The notes: generated by a model not told the origin, from the sequence alone. Positions 43,525 through 54,622 are shown, counted from the stretch's first letter. The stretch: 64,000 bases of DNA from Paenibacillus polymyxa M1 (GCF_000237325.1 NC_017542.1:4969001-5033000); one strand, 5' to 3'. A program made the numbers and translations.

Positions 43525-44589
43525 TTATGAACTACCAGGTACATAAATCTGGTCAAAAATACCCTTGTCACTAAAATGCTTTTGCTGTGTCTCTTTCCAT
43601 GTCCCAAATACATCCTTCAAGGTTACGAGCTCCAGCTTAGGAAATTGATCCTTGAACTTTGCCGTCACACTCTCCAATGTTGGGCGATAATAATTTTCGG
43701 CAGCAATGGTCTGCCCTTCTTCACTGTACAAATATTTCAGGTACGCATCCGCCACCTCGCGTGTACCTTTTTTATTTACCACCTTATCGACTACCGCTAC
43801 CGGAGGTTCAGCCACAATACTGATCGACGGATATACGATATCGAATTTATCCGCACCTAGCTCCTTCACAGAGAGCAGTGCTTCATTTTCCCAAGCGATC
43901 AGCACATCGCCAATTCCACGCTCTACGAAAGTCGTCGTCGCTCCACGTGCTCCGCTATCCAGTACCGGCACATGCTTATACAGCTCCTGTACAAACTGCT
44001 GGGCTTTGGCTTCATCGTTATTGTTCTTTTTGAGCGCATAGGCCCAGGCTGCAAGATAGTTCCAGCGGGCTCCGCCCGATGTTTTAGGATTTGGCGTAAT
44101 GACCTGTACATCGCCGCGGGTTAAATCGTCCCAGTCCTTGATCCCCTTCGGGTTCCCTTTACGTACCAATAACACGATGGTTGATGTGTACGGGGAACTG
44201 TTATGCTCATATTTACTTTGCCATCCCTCTTTAACAAGCCCTTTTTCCTGTAACGCATCAATATCATAGCCCAGGGCCAGTGTAACTACATCTGCATCCA
44301 GTCCGTCCTGTACAGAGCGGCTTTGCTTGCCAGATCCTCCGTGGGATTGCTTGATCGTGACCTTCTGCCCTTTCTCCTTCTCCCAATGGGCGGCAAACGC
44401 TTTATTATATGCTTCATACAACTCACGGGTCGGATCATAAGAAACATTGAGCAACTCCACTTCCTTGGAGCCAGAAGCAGAGCTACCATCCGCCTGCGTC
44501 CCTTCCTTGCTTGCCCCACAAGCACTTAGCATCATTGTTAAAACCAAAGATAGTCCGAGAATAAGCCGAATTTTGTGTTTCTTCTTCAT
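43525..44589 (-). CDS. Sulfate-binding lipoprotein
   Basis: A 354-residue sulfate/thiosulfate-binding protein (Sbp/CysP family). The signal peptide ends in LSACGAS with lipidated Cys24. Conserved segments are [34 protein letters not shown] (sulfate contacts), [20 protein letters not shown] and [11 protein letters not shown] 44589 is supported by GAGGGGTG; an upstream start at 44628 is less likely. First gene of the operon behind a long leader with an attenuator-like hairpin. Confidence 0.92.
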   Translation of the reverse strand: MKKKHKIRLILGLSLVLTMMLSACGASKEGTQADGSSASGSKEVELLNVSYDPTRELYEAYNKAFAAHWEKEKGQKVTIKQSHGGSGKQSRSVQDGLDADVVTLALGYDIDALQEKGLVKEGWQSKYEHNSSPYTSTIVLLVRKGNPKGIKDWDDLTRGDVQVITPNPKTSGGARWNYLAAWAYALKKNNNDEAKAQQFVQELYKHVPVLDSGARGATTTFVERGIGDVLIAWENEALLSVKELGADKFDIVYPSISIVAEPPVAVVDKVVNKKGTREVADAYLKYLYSEEGQTIAAENYYRPTLESVTAKFKDQFPKLELVTLKDVFGTWKETQQKHFSDKGIFDQIYVPGSS

Positions 44590-44659
44590 CAAGACACCCC
44601 TCATTCTATGTAATTTGTAAATACACATTCATTTACGCCTGTTATTTACAGACACAATC

Positions 44660-44753
44660 AAAAAAAAGGGCGGAGAATTCCCTGATGCAGCCCTGATAGG
44701 TCAAACCTGTCGCGTGTACAGTGTCTGCCTGCTGTTCCTAGAGGTTCTCCGCC
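44660..44753 (-). promoter_or_regulatory. Attenuator-like hairpin in the sulfate operon leader
   Basis: On the minus strand GGCGGAGAA (44753-44745) pairs with TTCTCCGCC (44677-44669) across a 67-nt loop, and eight T follow. This looks like an intrinsic terminator inside the ~225-nt 5' leader. It does not resemble the SAM-I (S-box) or T-box consensus that I know, so the controlling factor is unclear. Confidence 0.6.
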
Positions 44754-44850
44754 AGAATGGCGAGGTTATACTTTCATACTTTAATTCTTTAATTCCTACC
44801 TGTTTAATGAGTTATAGGGATATAATACGAGAGTTTATGAGGGATGTCAA
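44754..44850 (-). promoter_or_regulatory. SigA promoter of the sulfate transport operon
   Basis: On the minus strand TTGACA (44850-44845), a 17-nt spacer and TATTAT (44827-44822). Downstream, around 44786-44800, TAGGAATTAAAGAATTAA contains a GGAATT element like that in CymR sites of Bacillus; this part is tentative. Confidence 0.75.
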
Positions 44851-44965
44851 ACCTTTTTTTTGTACGGGATGATCTAATAATTTGCTTTCTTCAAGGGGGG
44901 GACAGTCAGAAACATTGTATACGTTTCCGACCGCCTAGAGGGCATGGGTACACGTGGAATACGAC

Positions 44966-45646
44966 TTAGTTGGCTACCGTTTCAAGATTAATCGAAAAAA
45001 CTCCAAATTGCTTCGGATTGTCCGTAGCTCTTCTCAGCCACAGCTCACCCGATCCCACCATAACTCCCTGATAATTAACAAACAAATCATCTGTCTTTTG
45101 GTTCACTAGCGCCTCACGAATCGCGTCCGTAAAGATCTGATCATATTTAGCCAGAAAATCTTTCTTGTTCGGAATCGTTAGCGACTTTTCACTATCATTG
45201 ACACGCAGAGGGTACAAAATATAATTGGCTACCTTTTCCTTGTCATTGTCGGCAACAGCCTTCTGCAACGCTTTGAATGTGTCCAAAAACGCTTTAGGAT
45301 CTTGAATACCTGCTACCTCAAAAGGATTTTGAGATGCATTGGGCGCTGCAGGAGAAGATGTATCTGATGAAGTAGCTGGGGCGGAAGGAGCTGACTTTTG
45401 CGCATCAGTACCGCTGTTTTCTGCACTCTTGCTCTCTTTAACTGCTTTGTCACTTTGGGCTGAACCGTTCTGATTGCCTCCAGCACTGTTCTCGATCATG
45501 CTTGTACTGCTTCCAGCATCACTCGGTTCAGCATTATTATCCTGGCCGCAGCCTGTAAGAGCTACAAATGTAAGTGTAAGTAAAATGGCTGTAAGTGACA
45601 GCCTCCGTGACATTTTGTAATTATCGGATTCATGTTTTTTGGGCAC
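44966..45646 (-). CDS. Lipoprotein of unknown function
   Basis: A 226-residue protein with a signal peptide ending in VALTGCGQ (Cys33) and a long Ser/Ala/Asn-rich linker (residues ~36-110). The folded C-terminal ~115 residues (ALQKAVADNDKEKVANYILY to the end) look like an NTF2-like or DUF domain seen in many Bacillota lipoproteins. The GTG at 45646 has an AAAGGATG site; a later ATG at 45613 lacks one. No enzymatic motif. Monocistronic. Confidence 0.75.
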   Translation of the reverse strand: MPKKHESDNYKMSRRLSLTAILLTLTFVALTGCGQDNNAEPSDAGSSTSMIENSAGGNQNGSAQSDKAVKESKSAENSGTDAQKSAPSAPATSSDTSSPAAPNASQNPFEVAGIQDPKAFLDTFKALQKAVADNDKEKVANYILYPLRVNDSEKSLTIPNKKDFLAKYDQIFTDAIREALVNQKTDDLFVNYQGVMVGSGELWLRRATDNPKQFGVFSINLETVAN

Positions 45647-45762
45647 AACGGGTCATCCTTTCTGCTTTCTACTCTGACCTATTCTGTTCATTAAGTCTTC
45701 AACCGTTCTATTGTAACATAAGTAGACTAATGACCGCATGTCGTGCCCATTCTGGAAGTAGC

Positions 45763-46260
45763 TTACAGTGTAATATATGCGAAGGTTTTAACGCTTCCTC
45801 GTGATCCATCGTCCGTACTTACTTTCAAAATCAGCTCTTTCAAGGAGCCATTTGCAGCTTCATTCTGCCCCTCTGGCTTGATAAACAGCAGATCGTGGCG
45901 TTCTCCCGGCTGTAACGTTCGGCTAGAAAACCCGCTCGTTGTGCCTTGCAAGTCTGATCCATTCGAACTGTTGAGCTTGTATCGTACGGGTTGCTTTCCT
46001 GTATTCTTGATACTGATGTACAGCTTATGCCCCTCTTCAAATCTGAACTCTGTTTGTCCTTGTCCTCCAAAATTCATCTCCTGATCATGTACAATGCGTT
46101 TTGCTGCTTCTCCTTGCTCACTCTGTATACTAAGCGGAACCGTCGAATGACTCTGATTTACTTCTGTGATGGTTGATGACGGGAGGACTCTCATATTGGC
46201 AAAAGCGACATAACCTACGATCACCCCCGCCACACCCATCCAAACCCATTTTTCCACCAT
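45763..46260 (-). CDS. Small membrane-anchored protein of unknown function
   Basis: A 165-residue protein with one N-terminal helix (WMGVAGVIVGYVAFANM) and an extracellular beta-rich part (FRFEEGHKLYISIKNTGKQP...), resembling small Ig-like or uncharacterised exported domains. ATG 46260 follows AGGAGGG. It has no recognised family. It lies 47 nt after the leucine-rich-repeat gene on the same strand and may be co-transcribed with it. Confidence 0.7.
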   Translation of the reverse strand: MVEKWVWMGVAGVIVGYVAFANMRVLPSSTITEVNQSHSTVPLSIQSEQGEAAKRIVHDQEMNFGGQGQTEFRFEEGHKLYISIKNTGKQPVRYKLNSSNGSDLQGTTSGFSSRTLQPGERHDLLFIKPEGQNEAANGSLKELILKVSTDDGSRGSVKTFAYITL

Positions 46261-46307
46261 TTCATATCCCTCCTACACAAAATATGCTGAAGCTACGTCG
46301 TATGAAT

Positions 46308-47357
46308 TCAGTCGTCACCATGATTGCACAGATGGAACGGCTTATCTTCTATAAGAAAGCGATCCAGCCAGGTCATGGTATATATAAATTCGGGTGCCGA
46401 TTCAATCAATCCGTTCACAATGTCCAAGGAACGCAGACTCCTCAGGTTTTGTATCTCAGGGGGGAGTGTACGGATTCCACTATACGAGATATCCAGATAC
46501 TCCAGTTGATGCAGCTCTCCGATTGCAGGAGGTACACTTCGGAATGACAGTTCCTCCTTGGGGATCACCTTGTAGTCCGGTGCCGGGCGATCATAGCAAC
46601 CACAGCTGACTCTTAGGCTTTTGAGTCGGGATAACTTGGCAATGTCAGCAGGTAGCTCTTCCAAATCTGCTACTTGAATCGTCAGTGACTCCAATGATTT
46701 CAATTCAAACAATGCAGACGGTAGTGTTCGTATATCCTGTTCAAAGATAGTCAAATGCTTCAGAGAACGCAATTCTCTAATCCGTTCCGGGATCTCCGTC
46801 AAGCCAAACCGCATGAGCTCCACTCGATCCGGTTGATGCCGAATAGCATCGTTCAAAAACATATCTATATTGCCATGATGTTCAGGTTTGTGAATAAACA
46901 CACCGGGGATAAGCTTTTCTAATTCATCTGCATCTTCTTTATCCATGTTCAATCTACCGATTCGTTCGTGAGCTATGTTAATGATCCAATCCTCTCCATC
47001 GGCATTCTGGAAACACAAATCTTCTGGTAGTTTCGGATGTACCCAGGAAAACAGACTGGACGCCGCTTGCTTTAATACTTTTCCAGCCTCAGGCGTGCAT
47101 TGGTACCGGTAAAATGTTCCCGGTGTGTAGGCAATCGAATGATTCTCCCTTATTGCATCATAGGAGTTCGTGGACAGCAAAAAAGGATTCAATTGCTGTA
47201 ACAATTTCTCGAACAGAACATCCTTATCAGCGACTCCATTCTCATCCTCAGTTACCCACTTATGTACGCCTAGCATAAACGTATCTGCCCGTTCCATAGC
47301 ATAATCAATCAGTCTTTCATAAGCTGTCCCACGAACATCGCTGTATAATCGGAACAT
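46308..47357 (-). CDS. Leucine-rich-repeat protein
   Basis: A 349-residue cytoplasmic protein. The N-terminal ~180 residues are of unknown fold. Residues ~185-330 contain about six leucine-rich repeats of the LxxLxxLPxxIxxLxxL type (for example LEELPADIAKLSRLKSL and LPPEIQNLRSLRSLDI). These repeats bind proteins; the partner is unknown. Start at 47357 was chosen for GAGGAGG 5 nt upstream. The frame upstream of it overlaps the pdp terminator and is not coding. Confidence 0.82.
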   Translation of the reverse strand: MFRLYSDVRGTAYERLIDYAMERADTFMLGVHKWVTEDENGVADKDVLFEKLLQQLNPFLLSTNSYDAIRENHSIAYTPGTFYRYQCTPEAGKVLKQAASSLFSWVHPKLPEDLCFQNADGEDWIINIAHERIGRLNMDKEDADELEKLIPGVFIHKPEHHGNIDMFLNDAIRHQPDRVELMRFGLTEIPERIRELRSLKHLTIFEQDIRTLPSALFELKSLESLTIQVADLEELPADIAKLSRLKSLRVSCGCYDRPAPDYKVIPKEELSFRSVPPAIGELHQLEYLDISYSGIRTLPPEIQNLRSLRSLDIVNGLIESAPEFIYTMTWLDRFLIEDKPFHLCNHGDD

Positions 47358-47393
47358 GTCTCTCCTCCTCTGTGCTGCCCTGCGCCCTGACAA

Positions 47394-47436
47394 TAAAAAA
47401 AAGCCAAACTCATAATCTATTATGAGTCTGGCTGTC
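47394..47436 (-). terminator. Terminator of the nucleoside salvage operon
   Basis: On the minus strand AGCCAGACTCATAAT and ATTATGAGTTTGGCT (one mismatch) form the stem and a run of eight T follows. Located ~75 nt after the pdp stop. Confidence 0.88.
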
Positions 47437-47511
47437 ATATTTTTCAAACTTGTTCAAAGGAATCCATACGATGGCTCTCTATCTAGATAAGCCGCAAATA
47501 CAGCTTACATA

Positions 47512-48813
47512 TTATTCTGTCACCGTTCCGTAGATCAGCACGGGGGCTTCCGCATGATCCGCAATACGGATGTTCGCGTAGATTTTCTCTATTACTTGGT
47601 CCACGTCTTCACGGTTCGCATGGATTGTAACCAGCGAATCGCCTTTTTGAACCGCATCGCCGACTTTTTTGTTCAGCATCAAGCCGACAGCCAAATCAAT
47701 CTCGGATTCTTTGGTCGCACGGCCTGCTCCCAGTAGCATCGCAGCGGTACCGATTTCATCAGCCACGATTTCAGCTACCACGCCGTCCTGCTTTGCAGGT
47801 ACTTCAATAAGATACTGCGCTTGTGGCAAGCGTTCTGGATGATCCACTACAGAAGCGTCGCCGCCTTGGTTCGCAATAAACTCTTTGAATTTCTCCAGTG
47901 CTTTGCCGTTACGAATGACCTCTTTGAGCTTCTCTTTGGCGTTTTCGAGGGAGTCTGCTTTTCCGGCCAAAAATACCATCTGACTGCCCAAAGCCATACA
48001 CAGCTCTTCCAGATCTTTGGGTCCTTCGCCGCGCAGTGTATCAATCGCTTCTTTAACTTCGAGCGAGTTCCCGATAGCCAGCCCCAGCGGTTGACTCATG
48101 TCAGAAATAACCGCCATGGTCTTGCGACCCACATTGTTCCCGATGCTTACCATGGCATGTGCCAGTTCTTTGGCATCTTCTACTGTTTTCATGAATGCGC
48201 CCGCACCTGTCTTAACATCCAGTACGATGGCATCAGAGCCGGCAGCGATTTTCTTACTCATAATCGAGCTGGCAATCAACGGAATCGAATTTACCGTTGC
48301 TGTAACATCACGCAAAGCATACAATTTTTTATCCGCAGGTGTCAGGTTGCCGCTTTGTCCGACGACCGCAATTTTGCTGCGATTCACCAAATCTACGAAT
48401 TCATCCTTGCTGATCTCTACGTGAAAGCCTGCAATGGCCTCCAGCTTGTCGATCGTTCCGCCCGTGTGCCCGAGGCCGCGACCTGACATTTTCGCTACCG
48501 GAATGTCTAAGGCTGCTACAAGCGGAGCCAGTACCAGTGTTGTCGTATCACCCACACCGCCAGTGGAGTGCTTATCGACCTTTACACCTTCAATCGCGGA
48601 CAAGTCAATCGTATCTCCTGAATGAACCATTGCCATGGTCAAATCAGCACGTTCCCGTTCGTTCATATCTTTGAAGAAAATAGACATCGCCAATGCACTG
48701 ACCTGATAATCAGGAATTTCACCCTGAGTATAGCCTTGGATAATAAAGTTAATTTCCTCAGTGCTCAGTTCTTTTCCGTCACGTTTTTTTTCAATCAAGT
48801 CTACCATTCTCAT
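47512..48813 (-). CDS. pdp: Pyrimidine-nucleoside phosphorylase
   Basis: A 433-residue enzyme that phosphorolyses uridine, thymidine and deoxyuridine to base and (deoxy)ribose-1-phosphate. The family signature [20 protein letters not shown] (residues ~109-128) and the phosphate loop [18 protein letters not shown] (~81-98) are present. Last gene of nupC-deoB-deoD-pdp; sugar phosphate goes to DeoB and DeoC. Confidence 0.96.
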   Translation of the reverse strand: MRMVDLIEKKRDGKELSTEEINFIIQGYTQGEIPDYQVSALAMSIFFKDMNERERADLTMAMVHSGDTIDLSAIEGVKVDKHSTGGVGDTTTLVLAPLVAALDIPVAKMSGRGLGHTGGTIDKLEAIAGFHVEISKDEFVDLVNRSKIAVVGQSGNLTPADKKLYALRDVTATVNSIPLIASSIMSKKIAAGSDAIVLDVKTGAGAFMKTVEDAKELAHAMVSIGNNVGRKTMAVISDMSQPLGLAIGNSLEVKEAIDTLRGEGPKDLEELCMALGSQMVFLAGKADSLENAKEKLKEVIRNGKALEKFKEFIANQGGDASVVDHPERLPQAQYLIEVPAKQDGVVAEIVADEIGTAAMLLGAGRATKESEIDLAVGLMLNKKVGDAVQKGDSLVTIHANREDVDQVIEKIYANIRIADHAEAPVLIYGTVTE

Positions 48814-48845
48814 ATGTCATTTCTCCTCACTGTGCGTATGATCGT

Positions 48846-49553
48846 TTACAGAGATACTGCTGTATCCAGTGCAACTTCCATCATTTCTTTAAACGTGGTT
48901 TGCCGTTCCTCTGCTGTCGTTTCTTCGCCTGTCAGCAAGTGATCACTTACCGTCAGAATGGTCAGTGCGTTTACGCCAAACTTGGCTGCCAGCGTGTATA
49001 AAGCCGAAGTCTCCATCTCCACACCCAACACACCGTATTCCATCAATTTTTGTACCACTGATTTGTCATCACGGTAGAAGCTGTCTGAACTGAATACGTT
49101 GCCAACATGCATGTTCAACCCTTTGGCAACCCCGCGATCATAAGCGCCCTTCAAGAGAGGGAAGCTGGCAATCGGGGAGAAATCGTAGCCGCCAAAGATA
49201 TGGCGGTTCATGCCGGAATCTGTACAGGATGCCTGTGCCAAAATGACGTCACGAACGTGCACATGCTCCTTCATTCCGCCACATGTACCCACGCGGAACA
49301 AGTTTTTCACCCCATACTCGCTAATCAGTTCGTTGACATAAATACTGATGGAGGGCAGCCCCATCCCGGTTCCCTGTACAGACAGGCGTTTGCCTTGGTA
49401 CGTTCCCGTGAATCCGAGCATTCCGCGCACCTCGTTGTAGCAGGTCACGTCCTCCAGATACGTTTCAGCGATAAATTTCGCCCGTAGCGGATCTCCTGGC
49501 AGCAAAATTGTTTCTGCAATCTCTCCAGGTTTGGCTCCAATGTGTACACTCAT
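48846..49553 (-). CDS. deoD: Purine-nucleoside phosphorylase
   Basis: A 235-residue hexameric-type PNP. It contains [42 protein letters not shown] and [18 protein letters not shown], with the catalytic Asp of SD. It releases purine bases and (deoxy)ribose-1-phosphate. ATG 49553 follows GGAGG; the 16 codons before it have no ribosome site. Lies between deoB and pdp on the same strand. Confidence 0.95.
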   Translation of the reverse strand: MSVHIGAKPGEIAETILLPGDPLRAKFIAETYLEDVTCYNEVRGMLGFTGTYQGKRLSVQGTGMGLPSISIYVNELISEYGVKNLFRVGTCGGMKEHVHVRDVILAQASCTDSGMNRHIFGGYDFSPIASFPLLKGAYDRGVAKGLNMHVGNVFSSDSFYRDDKSVVQKLMEYGVLGVEMETSALYTLAAKFGVNALTILTVSDHLLTGEETTAEERQTTFKEMMEVALDTAVSL

Positions 49554-49645
49554 GTTTTTTATTCCTCCGTCCCATTTGTCCATGCTGATATCGTTACTCA
49601 TTTCGTTACCAATAATCTTGACTGCCTTCGTTGCTAGCGTCTAGA

Positions 49646-50827
49646 TTACTGAAGTTCTGCTAAAAAGCTAGTTCCATGCTCAGGCAGTTTTACACCAAAG
49701 TTATCCGCTACTGTCGCTCCAATATCCGCAAACGTCTTGCGGACTGCCAGTTCCTTGCCTCCAGCTACAAAACGAGGGGAATAAGCCAGCAAAGGCACAT
49801 ATTCGCGGGTATGATCCGTTCCGCGATAGGTTGGGTCATTCCCATGATCTGCGGTGATGATCAGCAGATCGTCATCGGTCATTTTGGCGAATACCTCGGG
49901 CAGACGGGCATCGTAATCGTCCAAGGCTTGACCATATCCCTGCGGATCACGACGATGACCGTATACAGCATCAAAGTCCACCAAATTCAAGAAGCTTAAT
50001 CCAGTGAATTCCTCGTCCAGCGTAGCCACCAGCTTATCCATGCCATCCATGTTGGACACTGTGCGCACTGCCTTCGTTACACCCTCGCCGTCATAAATGT
50101 CAGAGATTTTACCCAAGGCGATTACATCCAGGCCTGCATCCTTCAGTTCATTCATTGTGGTGCGACCAAATGGCTTGAGCGCATAGTCATGTCGATTGGA
50201 GGTACGAGAGAAGTTCCCTGCCTCACCTACGAACGGACGGGCAATAATGCGACCCAGCATGTACGGATCTTCCAGCGTGATTTTACGGCAGAACTCACAG
50301 ATCTCATAGAGCTCCTTCAAAGGTACAACTTCCTCATGCGCTGCAATTTGCAGTACTGAATCCGCTGAGGTATAGATGATGAGTGCGCCGGTTTTTACAT
50401 GTTCTTCGCCCAGCTCATCAATGATTTCCGTGCCGCTGGCTGGCTTGTTGCCAATAACTTTGCGGCCTGTATGCTCCTCAATGCGCTGAATCAGCTCATC
50501 TGGAAACCCATCCGGGAATACACGGAAAGGAACTGCAATATTTAAGCCCATGATTTCCCAATGACCTGTCATCGTATCCTTGCCATTGGAGGCTTCCTGC
50601 ATTTTGGTGTAATACGCGAGTGGCTTATCGACCGCTGGTACACCTTCTATGGAACGAATGTTGGACAGACCGAGCTTACCCATATTCGGCATGTTCAGAC
50701 CGCCGCGTTCGCGTGCAATATGACCAAGTGTGTCTACATCATAATCATCAAACTGGGCAGCATCCGGTGCTTCGCCGATACCAACCGAGTCCATAACGAC
50801 CAAGTGAATCCGTTTAAATTTAGACAT
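49646..50827 (-). CDS. deoB: Phosphopentomutase
   Basis: A 393-residue Mn2+ enzyme of the alkaline-phosphatase superfamily that interconverts (deoxy)ribose-1-phosphate and -5-phosphate. Metal and phosphorylation motifs: [13 protein letters not shown] at the N-terminus, [13 protein letters not shown] (phospho-Thr), [23 protein letters not shown] and [20 protein letters not shown]. Connects the two phosphorylases to DeoC. AAAGGATTTTTATA precedes the ATG. Confidence 0.96.
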   Translation of the reverse strand: MSKFKRIHLVVMDSVGIGEAPDAAQFDDYDVDTLGHIARERGGLNMPNMGKLGLSNIRSIEGVPAVDKPLAYYTKMQEASNGKDTMTGHWEIMGLNIAVPFRVFPDGFPDELIQRIEEHTGRKVIGNKPASGTEIIDELGEEHVKTGALIIYTSADSVLQIAAHEEVVPLKELYEICEFCRKITLEDPYMLGRIIARPFVGEAGNFSRTSNRHDYALKPFGRTTMNELKDAGLDVIALGKISDIYDGEGVTKAVRTVSNMDGMDKLVATLDEEFTGLSFLNLVDFDAVYGHRRDPQGYGQALDDYDARLPEVFAKMTDDDLLIITADHGNDPTYRGTDHTREYVPLLAYSPRFVAGGKELAVRKTFADIGATVADNFGVKLPEHGTSFLAELQ

Positions 50828-50859
50828 TATAAAAATCCTTTCCTGACTCGCTGTTTTTT

Positions 50860-52038
50860 TTACAAAAACAACCCTGCAATCGTTGCCGACAGCACGCTAA
50901 CCAGCGTCGCCCCGTACAACAGCTTCAGACCAAAACGGGCCACTACATTTCCCTGTTTTTCATGCAGACCCTTCACAGCCCCGGAAATAATACCGATGGA
51001 CGAGAAGTTTGCAAAGGATACGAGGAATACCGATACGATCCCGATCGTACGCTCGGACAAGCCTGTTTGCTTGGTCAGATCCAGCATAGCCACAAATTCG
51101 TTGGATACGAGCTTGGTAGCCATAATGCTGCCTGCCTGCACTGCCTCGTTCCACGGAATCCCCATAACAAAGGCGAACGGTGCAAACACATACCCAAGCA
51201 GCGCCTGAAAGCTGATCCCAAACAACCAGGAGAAAATGCCGTTGACCATGGCAATCAGCGCCACAAAACCGATTAGCATCGCGGCTACCGTAATAGCAAC
51301 CTTGAAACCATCCATAATATACTCCCCGAGCATTTCGAAGAAGGACTGCTTCTCTTCCTCTTGAACCTCCAGTAAATCGTCTTCCTTCTCAATCTTGTAC
51401 GGATTAATAATGGAAGCGATAATAAAGCCGCCAAACAGGTTCAGCACCAATGCGGTAACCACATATTTGGGGTTCAACATTTGCATGTAGGCTCCCACAA
51501 TCGACATGGACACCGTAGACATCGCAGATGCACACAATGTATACAGCCGGTGTTTTGGCAGCAGACCAATTTGTTTCTTAACGGAAATAAACACCTCGGA
51601 TTGACCCAAGATAGCCGAAGCTACAGCGTTGTAGGATTCCAGTTTACCCATTCCGTTTACTTTGCTCAAGACAAGCCCGATATATTTAATAATAAAAGGA
51701 AGCACTTTTACATATTGTAAAATCCCAATCAGCGCGGATATGAACACGATTGGCAGCAGTACACCGATAAAGAACGGTGCTGCTCCTTCATTCGCAATTC
51801 CGCCAAAAACGAAGTTAATCCCTTCCATAGCATAACCAATCAGACTATTAAAACCTTTTGCAAAACCTTTAACTAGAATTTCACCAATCTCTGTATTCAG
51901 CAATACGAAAGCAAGCGCTGCTTGCAGAACAACCATAACTATCAGCGGACGATACCTGATTTTACGCTTGTCACTGCTGGCAACGTAAGTAAGTGCAAAT
52001 ACAACAAGCAATCCCACCAAAGCGATTACATATTTCAT
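50860..52038 (-). CDS. nupC: Concentrative nucleoside transporter NupC
   Basis: A 392-residue proton-coupled nucleoside importer with eight to ten helices. Motifs [53 protein letters not shown] and [19 protein letters not shown] line the substrate site. It supplies the salvage enzymes encoded downstream. The ATG follows AGGGGGAA. A cre-like site and a terminator separate it from cdd. Confidence 0.95.
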   Translation of the reverse strand: MKYVIALVGLLVVFALTYVASSDKRKIRYRPLIVMVVLQAALAFVLLNTEIGEILVKGFAKGFNSLIGYAMEGINFVFGGIANEGAAPFFIGVLLPIVFISALIGILQYVKVLPFIIKYIGLVLSKVNGMGKLESYNAVASAILGQSEVFISVKKQIGLLPKHRLYTLCASAMSTVSMSIVGAYMQMLNPKYVVTALVLNLFGGFIIASIINPYKIEKEDDLLEVQEEEKQSFFEMLGEYIMDGFKVAITVAAMLIGFVALIAMVNGIFSWLFGISFQALLGYVFAPFAFVMGIPWNEAVQAGSIMATKLVSNEFVAMLDLTKQTGLSERTIGIVSVFLVSFANFSSIGIISGAVKGLHEKQGNVVARFGLKLLYGATLVSVLSATIAGLFL

Positions 52039-52057
52039 TTCAATTCCCCCTCATTAC

Positions 52058-52071
52058 ATTAAGCGCTTACA
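52058..52071 (-). promoter_or_regulatory. cre (CcpA) site upstream of nupC
   Basis: On the minus strand TGTAAGCGCTTAAT, 13 of 14 positions of the cre consensus TGWAARCGYTWWCW. It lies 20-33 nt before the nupC start. B. subtilis dra-nupC-pdp is also under CcpA. Confidence 0.75.
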
Positions 52072-52077
52072 TTGACC

Positions 52078-52113
52078 ATAAAAAGAATGCGCCCCAAAGA
52101 GGCATTCTTTTTT
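52078..52113 (-). terminator. Terminator between cdd and nupC
   Basis: AAAAGAATGC (52081-52090) and GCATTCTTTT (52102-52111) form a 10-bp stem. On the minus strand TTTTTATGG follows. It starts right at the cdd stop, so it may end the deoC-cdd transcript or act as a control point. Confidence 0.85.
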
Positions 52114-52539
<426 letters not shown>

Positions 52540-53202
52540 TTAGTAGGAAGATGTAGATTGCTCGCCCTCGATGATTTTCACACCGGAACTTGCACCGATC
52601 CGACTTGCGCCAGCTTCTACCAATTTTTGCACATCCTCCAGGCTACGTACGCCACCAGAAGCTTTGACACCAATATCAGGTCCTACTGTTTTGCGCATCA
52701 AGGCTACGTCTTCCACAGTAGCTCCACCTGTAGAGAAACCCGTCGAAGTTTTCACAAAATTCGCTCCAGCTTTGACGGACAGCTCACACGCCAGTACCTT
52801 CTCTTCGTCTGTCAGCAGGCAGGTTTCGATAATCACTTTGACCAGTGTACCCGCAGCCGCTTCCACAACCGCACGGATATCCTGCTCGACGAGCTGTACA
52901 TCGCGCGCCTTCAAAGCGCCTATGTTAATAACCATATCAATTTCAGTTGCACCGTTAGCAATAGCATCTTTCGTTTCAAACGCTTTCGTTGCCGATGTAT
53001 TGGCTCCCAGTGGAAACCCGATAACCGTACAGATAGCCACGTTTGTGCCTGCAAGCTGTTCAGCTGCATAAGCTACCCACGCCGGATTCACACATACGGA
53101 AGCAAACTGGTATTTTTTTGCCTCAGCAGTCAGTTTTGTAATTTCATCCTTCATCGCATCTGCTCGCAACAATGTATGGTCGATTAATGCTGCAATGTTC
53201 AT
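52540..53202 (-). CDS. deoC: Deoxyribose-phosphate aldolase
   Basis: A 220-residue class I aldolase splitting deoxyribose-5-phosphate to acetaldehyde and glyceraldehyde-3-phosphate. The Schiff-base Lys is in [14 protein letters not shown], the catalytic Lys/Asp in VKASGGVRS and [14 protein letters not shown] 53202 is supported by AAGGAG 9 nt upstream; the ATG at 53220 overlaps that site. First gene of the deo operon. Confidence 0.96.
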   Translation of the reverse strand: MNIAALIDHTLLRADAMKDEITKLTAEAKKYQFASVCVNPAWVAYAAEQLAGTNVAICTVIGFPLGANTSATKAFETKDAIANGATEIDMVINIGALKARDVQLVEQDIRAVVEAAAGTLVKVIIETCLLTDEEKVLACELSVKAGANFVKTSTGFSTGGATVEDVALMRKTVGPDIGVKASGGVRSLEDVQKLVEAGASRIGASSGVKIIEGEQSTSSY

Positions 53203-53271
53203 ATCTAAAAGCTCCTTCATTTAATAAATAGTGTGAAGAAAATGAATCGTTTATTTCTCTGTGATGAGATC

Positions 53272-53322
53272 ATCATAGCACGGCTCTGAACATATGTAAA
53301 ACACATTTTGAAATTATGTTCA
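53272..53322 (-). promoter_or_regulatory. deo operon promoter with DeoR-like operator
   Basis: On the minus strand TTTACA (53300-53295), a 17-nt spacer and TATGAT (53277-53272). TGAACATA (53287-53294) and TATGTTCA (53315-53322) are inverted half-sites on either side of the -35, the geometry expected for the SorC-type DeoR repressor. Confidence 0.75.
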
Positions 53323-53411
53323 CGCTTGTACACAGGCCGTTCACCTACAATTCATGTTACCCTGTAGGCACACGCCGTAACCATGTTTAATTGAATTGAG
53401 GCCAACATGTT

Positions 53412-54347
53412 CTATTGCAAAAGTGCTTGTGCCGTAAACTGGTCCGTCACCAAGATATTCGCATACTTGCCACGCAGTGATGCCCGAATGGCCTCTACTT
53501 TGCGCTGACCTCCAGCTACAAGGATGGACTTCTCCTTCTTTCGCAGCTCAGGTAAATCAATTCCAACGGTACGGCTGTTGATTTCCTGACTGCATATGTT
53601 GCCCTCATCGTCAAAAAAGCGCGAGCAAATATCGCCCTTGCCGATTTTTTGCAGCAGCTTCTGCTCTTCATGGTTAAAGTATCCTAATCGGAACAGCAGC
53701 GCATCCTCCTTGACCGTACCCACCGTAAACACCGCAATGTTCGCCTGCTTGCCAAGTTGAATGATACGCTGGATATGCCGATCCTTCTCGACCATTCTCT
53801 TAACAGCTTGACTGTCGAAAATCACAGGTAGCGGCAAATACCGAGCGATGGTGTTAAAGGCTTCTGCGAACAAATTTACGGTTTCCACGGCATAAGTGTT
53901 GACATGTGAATGGCTTACGCCTCCTTTGAGTTGAACCACCTCAACTCCCTTGACCTGCTTTTGCTGAAGATGAAGCGCCACCGCATGCATGGTTGTTCCC
54001 CATGTCACACCAATAATATCAGCATCCTGTACCGTTTCATGCAAATAATCGGCTGCTTTTTTGCTAATATGCTTCTTGATCTCCTGGTATTCATTTAATG
54101 GCGAATAACAGACCAGCACGGTATCCAGCCCGTATTTCTTTTTCACCTGCTCTCCGAGCGCGTCCATATCCTCCATCGGGTCCACAATACTGATCCGTAC
54201 GTATCCCTGTTCCTTGGCAGCCTGAAGTAACCGCGATACTGTAGGACGTGAAACCCCAAGTCTGACCGCGATATCCTGCTGGCTATAGTCGTTCAGATAG
54301 TATAATCTGGCTGCCTCGATACTTAATCGCTGCTTTTCATGATCCAT
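53412..54347 (-). CDS. deoR: Deoxyribonucleoside regulator DeoR (SorC family)
   Basis: A 311-residue repressor. The N-terminal helix-turn-helix is DYSQQDIAVRLGVSRPTVSRL (first 20 residues given as key), the C-terminal sugar-binding domain has GVTWGTTMHAVAL and VELG-like effector motifs, ending PELRKKEKSILVAGGQRK. B. subtilis DeoR of nearly the same length responds to deoxyribose-5-phosphate. It lies just upstream of deoC on the same strand. Confidence 0.93.
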   Translation of the reverse strand: MDHEKQRLSIEAARLYYLNDYSQQDIAVRLGVSRPTVSRLLQAAKEQGYVRISIVDPMEDMDALGEQVKKKYGLDTVLVCYSPLNEYQEIKKHISKKAADYLHETVQDADIIGVTWGTTMHAVALHLQQKQVKGVEVVQLKGGVSHSHVNTYAVETVNLFAEAFNTIARYLPLPVIFDSQAVKRMVEKDRHIQRIIQLGKQANIAVFTVGTVKEDALLFRLGYFNHEEQKLLQKIGKGDICSRFFDDEGNICSQEINSRTVGIDLPELRKKEKSILVAGGQRKVEAIRASLRGKYANILVTDQFTAQALLQ

Positions 54348-54622
54348 TCTACCTCAACCCGCTTATCTTAAAATGTAGTGCCACCGGACACAGCCTTAGC
54401 CCCAACATTATATATGTAGGGAAACTCGAAGCCACGCCTTGTCCGTTTGGTTGTTATTTTGGAAGATTTAACTGCTCGTTTGTGATATTCTGTGATTAAC
54501 TAAAACCATTTTACCGCATCCTCCACTTTATCGTTCCATCTGTCAAAACGCAATAGTTAACCCAATTTACCGCTAGTTCACAACTTGTGATGGACTTATC
54601 TGAATATGTAAGGAGAATTGCT
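54348..54622. other. Intergenic region deoR/cheW-like
   Basis: 275 bp between divergent genes. No operator or small gene is evident beyond the AAGGAG site of the cheW-like gene. Confidence 0.4.

Noticed and set aside
44660..44753. SAM (S-box) or T-box riboswitch before the sulfate operon
   Set aside because: Neither the S-box core nor the T-box GGTGG element is visible; only a hairpin with T-run can be supported.
47821..48486. 221-codon ORF antisense to pdp
   Set aside because: Pdp is unmistakable; the antisense frame has no start signal or family.
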